In this document: one piece after another, positions 62,597 to 64,000 of the stretch
How positions within the stretch are numbered: the stretch's first letter is position 1
Layout: every line of letters starts with the position of its first letter
Assembly (NCBI RefSeq): GCF_023701745.1
Contig: NZ_JAJOZB010000001.1
Coordinates: 1,054,001 to 1,118,000 of the forward strand
Direction: 5' to 3'
Length of the DNA stretch: 64,000 nucleotides
Source of the DNA: Streptomyces sp. RKAG293
Lineage (GTDB): Bacteria; Actinomycetota; Actinomycetes; Streptomycetales; Streptomycetaceae
Position numbers and translations under genes: made by a program
The notes under the pieces: model-generated
The model's input: the letters and a program-made list of their open reading frames with translations, nothing else
What the model was told of the DNA's origin: nothing
Database searches by the model: none

Positions 62597-63564
62597 AGGC
62601 GGTCGTTCAGGACACCTATGGATCGGCCGATGTCCTGGAGGTCAGGGACATCGACCCGCCCGTCGTCGGTGACGAGGAGGTGCGGCTGCGCGTGCACGCC
62701 GCGAGTGCCGGCATCGGGGACTGGCATGTCATGACCGGCAGGCCGTACCTGATCCGGCTCTTCGGCTTCGGACTGCGCAGGCCCAGGGCCCGCGTCCGCG
62801 GCATCGACGTGGCGGGGACCGTCGAGGAGGTCGGCGGGAACGTGACCCGGTTCCGGCCGGGCGACGAGGTCTTCGGCACCTGCGACGGTTCCTTCGCCGA
62901 GTACGCGTGCGCCCGGCAGGACCGCATCACGCCCAGACCGGCGAACCTCAGCGCGCAACAGGCTGCGGCCGTACCCGGCTCCGGCGTCGCCGCCCTGCAG
63001 GCCCTTCGCGACCAGGGGCAGGTCCAGGCCGGCCAGAAGGTCCTGGTCATCGGCGCCGGAGGGGGCGTGGGAACGTTCGCGGTACAGCTGGCGAAGGCGT
63101 TCGGGGCGCAGGTCACGGGTGTGTGCGGCACGTCCAAGGCCGACCTGGTCCGCGCCCTCGGAGCGGACGACGTCATCGACTACACACAGGACGACTGCAC
63201 GGACGGCACCCGGCACTACGACCTCATCCTCGACACCGCCGGCAACCGTCCACTGTCGCTGCTCCGGCGCGCCCTCACCCCCGAGGGGACGCTCGTCATC
63301 GTCGGGGCCGAGGGCGGCGGGCGATGGCTGCAGGGCTCGGACCGCCAGCTCCGGGCGATGCTGCTGTCCCCGTTCCTGCGCCATAAACTGCGCGGCCTCA
63401 TGTCCGTACAGCGCGAGAAGGACCTGCGGTACCTGGCGGAGCTCATCGAGGCCGGCGAACTCACCCCGGTCGTCGGCAGGACGTACCCGCTGAGCGGGGT
63501 CCCCGACGCCATGCGCTACCTGGCGGAGGGACACGCGCGCGGCAAGGTCGTCATCACCCTCTGA
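62593..63564 (+). CDS. Zinc-free alcohol dehydrogenase / quinone oxidoreductase (MDR) family
   Basis: 323 residues, medium-chain dehydrogenase/reductase. The GroES part has MKAVVQDTYGSADVLEVRDID, VHAASAGIGDWHVMTG and RGIDVAGTVEEVGGNVTRFRPGDEVFG; catalytic zinc Cys are absent, as in quinone reductases. The Rossmann part has GSGVAALQALRDQGQVQAGQKVLVIGAGGGVGTFAVQLAKAFGA (NADPH) and ends HARGKVVITL. It overlaps the XRE stop. Substrate unknown. Confidence 0.93.
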   Translation: MKAVVQDTYGSADVLEVRDIDPPVVGDEEVRLRVHAASAGIGDWHVMTGRPYLIRLFGFGLRRPRARVRGIDVAGTVEEVGGNVTRFRPGDEVFGTCDGSFAEYACARQDRITPRPANLSAQQAAAVPGSGVAALQALRDQGQVQAGQKVLVIGAGGGVGTFAVQLAKAFGAQVTGVCGTSKADLVRALGADDVIDYTQDDCTDGTRHYDLILDTAGNRPLSLLRRALTPEGTLVIVGAEGGGRWLQGSDRQLRAMLLSPFLRHKLRGLMSVQREKDLRYLAELIEAGELTPVVGRTYPLSGVPDAMRYLAEGHARGKVVITL

Positions 63565-63736
63565 ACCCTCTCAGCCGCGATCTCAAGTCCCAGGACACAC
63601 AAGGGCGTTCGGTCGTCCCGGACAGCACGGCCACCGCCCCGATCACGGCATGACGCAGGTCACATCAGGCCAAGAGGTTTGATACCGGCGAACCCGGGCA
63701 GCCGAGTGTTCAGAGGCCCCCCTTACCTCGCAGTCC

Positions 63737-63773
63737 CGGCCCGGCCAGCTCTCCCCCCCTGCTGACCGGGCCG
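63737..63773. terminator. Hairpin terminator between the MDR gene and glgC
   Basis: CGGCCCGGCCAGC pairs with GCTGACCGGGCCG (one mismatch in 13) across a C-rich loop; located between two convergent genes. The remaining bases of the 251-bp gap hold no gene. Confidence 0.62.
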
Positions 63774-63815
63774 AGCTGTGTCCGCAGCCCGCCCGGCCAG
63801 GGCCCGCGCGGCTCG

Positions 63816-64000
63816 TCAGGGCACCCGCTGGCCCTTGCCCAGGGCCACTATTCCGCCGGCGGAGACGGTGAAGTGCCGGGCGTCGTGTTCGGGGTTCACG
63901 CCGATGGTGGCTCCGGCGGGGACGACGACGTTCTTGTCGAGGATCGCGCGGCGGACGACGGCGCCGCGGCCGACCCGGACGCCCTCCAGCAGGACGGACT
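63816..64000 (-). CDS. glgC: Glucose-1-phosphate adenylyltransferase, 3' end only
   Basis: The last 61 codons on the minus strand, running off the window. The visible end of the left-handed beta helix reads [20 protein letters not shown], then [19 protein letters not shown] and the C-terminal [19 protein letters not shown], which is diagnostic for actinobacterial GlgC (VSxGGIVxLGKGQxVP). The enzyme makes ADP-glucose for glycogen. Confidence 0.93.
   Translation of the reverse strand, partial: SVLLEGVRVGRGAVVRRAILDKNVVVPAGATIGVNPEHDARHFTVSAGGIVALGKGQRVP

Noticed and set aside
63650..63663. CRP-like site GTGACCTGCGTCAT (minus strand)
   Set aside because: One mismatch from GTG-N6-GNCAC, but it lies between two convergent 3' ends with no promoter to act on.

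Overview
This window is high-GC actinomycete chromosome, almost certainly Streptomyces or a close relative. The evidence is third-position GC bias, frequent GTG starts with AGGAGG-type ribosome binding sites, a DmdR/IdeR-type iron box, a snapalysin gene beside a LysR regulator, the mutA-mutB-meaB order, and many lipoprotein and secreted proteins. No rRNA, tRNA, CRISPR array, prophage or insertion sequence was recognised. Both edges cut genes: an oligopeptide-type ABC ATPase at the left and the 3' end of glgC at the right.

Layout. 1-4.3 kb: ABC importer operon (two ATPases, binding lipoprotein, LLM flavin oxidoreductase). 4.3-11.1 kb: a STAND/TPR signalling ATPase, a small membrane protein, a STAS antagonist, a tandem GNAT, an ECF41 sigma factor and a DinB/maleylpyruvate isomerase-type protein. 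11.5-15.3 kb: a P450-ferredoxin pair divergent from a STAND regulator that lacks its expected LuxR helix-turn-helix. 15.5-20.7 kb: methylmalonyl-CoA mutase operon. 20.7-22.6 kb: a frameshifted LysR gene divergent from snapalysin. 22.7-24.1 kb: a membrane protein and an NAD(P)-binding protein. 24.1-28.3 kb: the most interesting block, described next. 28.4-34.2 kb: GNAT, glutathionyl-hydroquinone reductase-like protein, an ECF sigma factor fused through a zinc finger and a membrane helix to a GH128 glycosidase, an MpaB-type oxygenase with divergent TetR, and a lipoprotein. 34.4-39.2 kb: ferric-siderophore uptake under an iron box. 39.2-41.7 kb: Tat-exported carotenoid oxygenase and a ferritin-like protein. 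42-49.7 kb: GH92 alpha-mannosidase, sugar ABC transporter and LacI, tied together by three AACGTT-centred operators. 49.9-53.2 kb: LuxR fragment, membrane protein, MFS exporter, M15 peptidase. 53.3-61.0 kb: a catabolic cluster (tandem HxlR, second carotenoid/stilbene oxygenase, two thiolases, acyl-CoA synthetase, F420/LLM oxidoreductase) with a shared upstream element. 61.2-64 kb: secreted protein, membrane protein + XRE + quinone-oxidoreductase operon, and glgC.

The candidate undescribed system is at 26954-28290, with its neighbours down to 24146. A 27-codon gene, too short for normal gene calling, has a near-perfect ribosome binding site and encodes a basic leader-like N-terminus and a C-terminus ending YGTWPWC. 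It is followed on the same strand by a membrane HExxH (M50-like) metalloprotease with an N-terminal PqqD-like domain. That gene overlaps by 4 nt a 707-residue ATPase-like/TPR protein, and a CHAT (caspase-like) remnant follows. The Shine-Dalgarno of the peptide gene lies in one arm of an inverted repeat. This looks like a minimal RiPP, or a protease-processed peptide signal with a TPR receptor.

Several genes show decay: the LysR frameshift, the LuxR fragment, the CHAT remnant without its histidine, and the STAND regulator without a DNA-binding domain.
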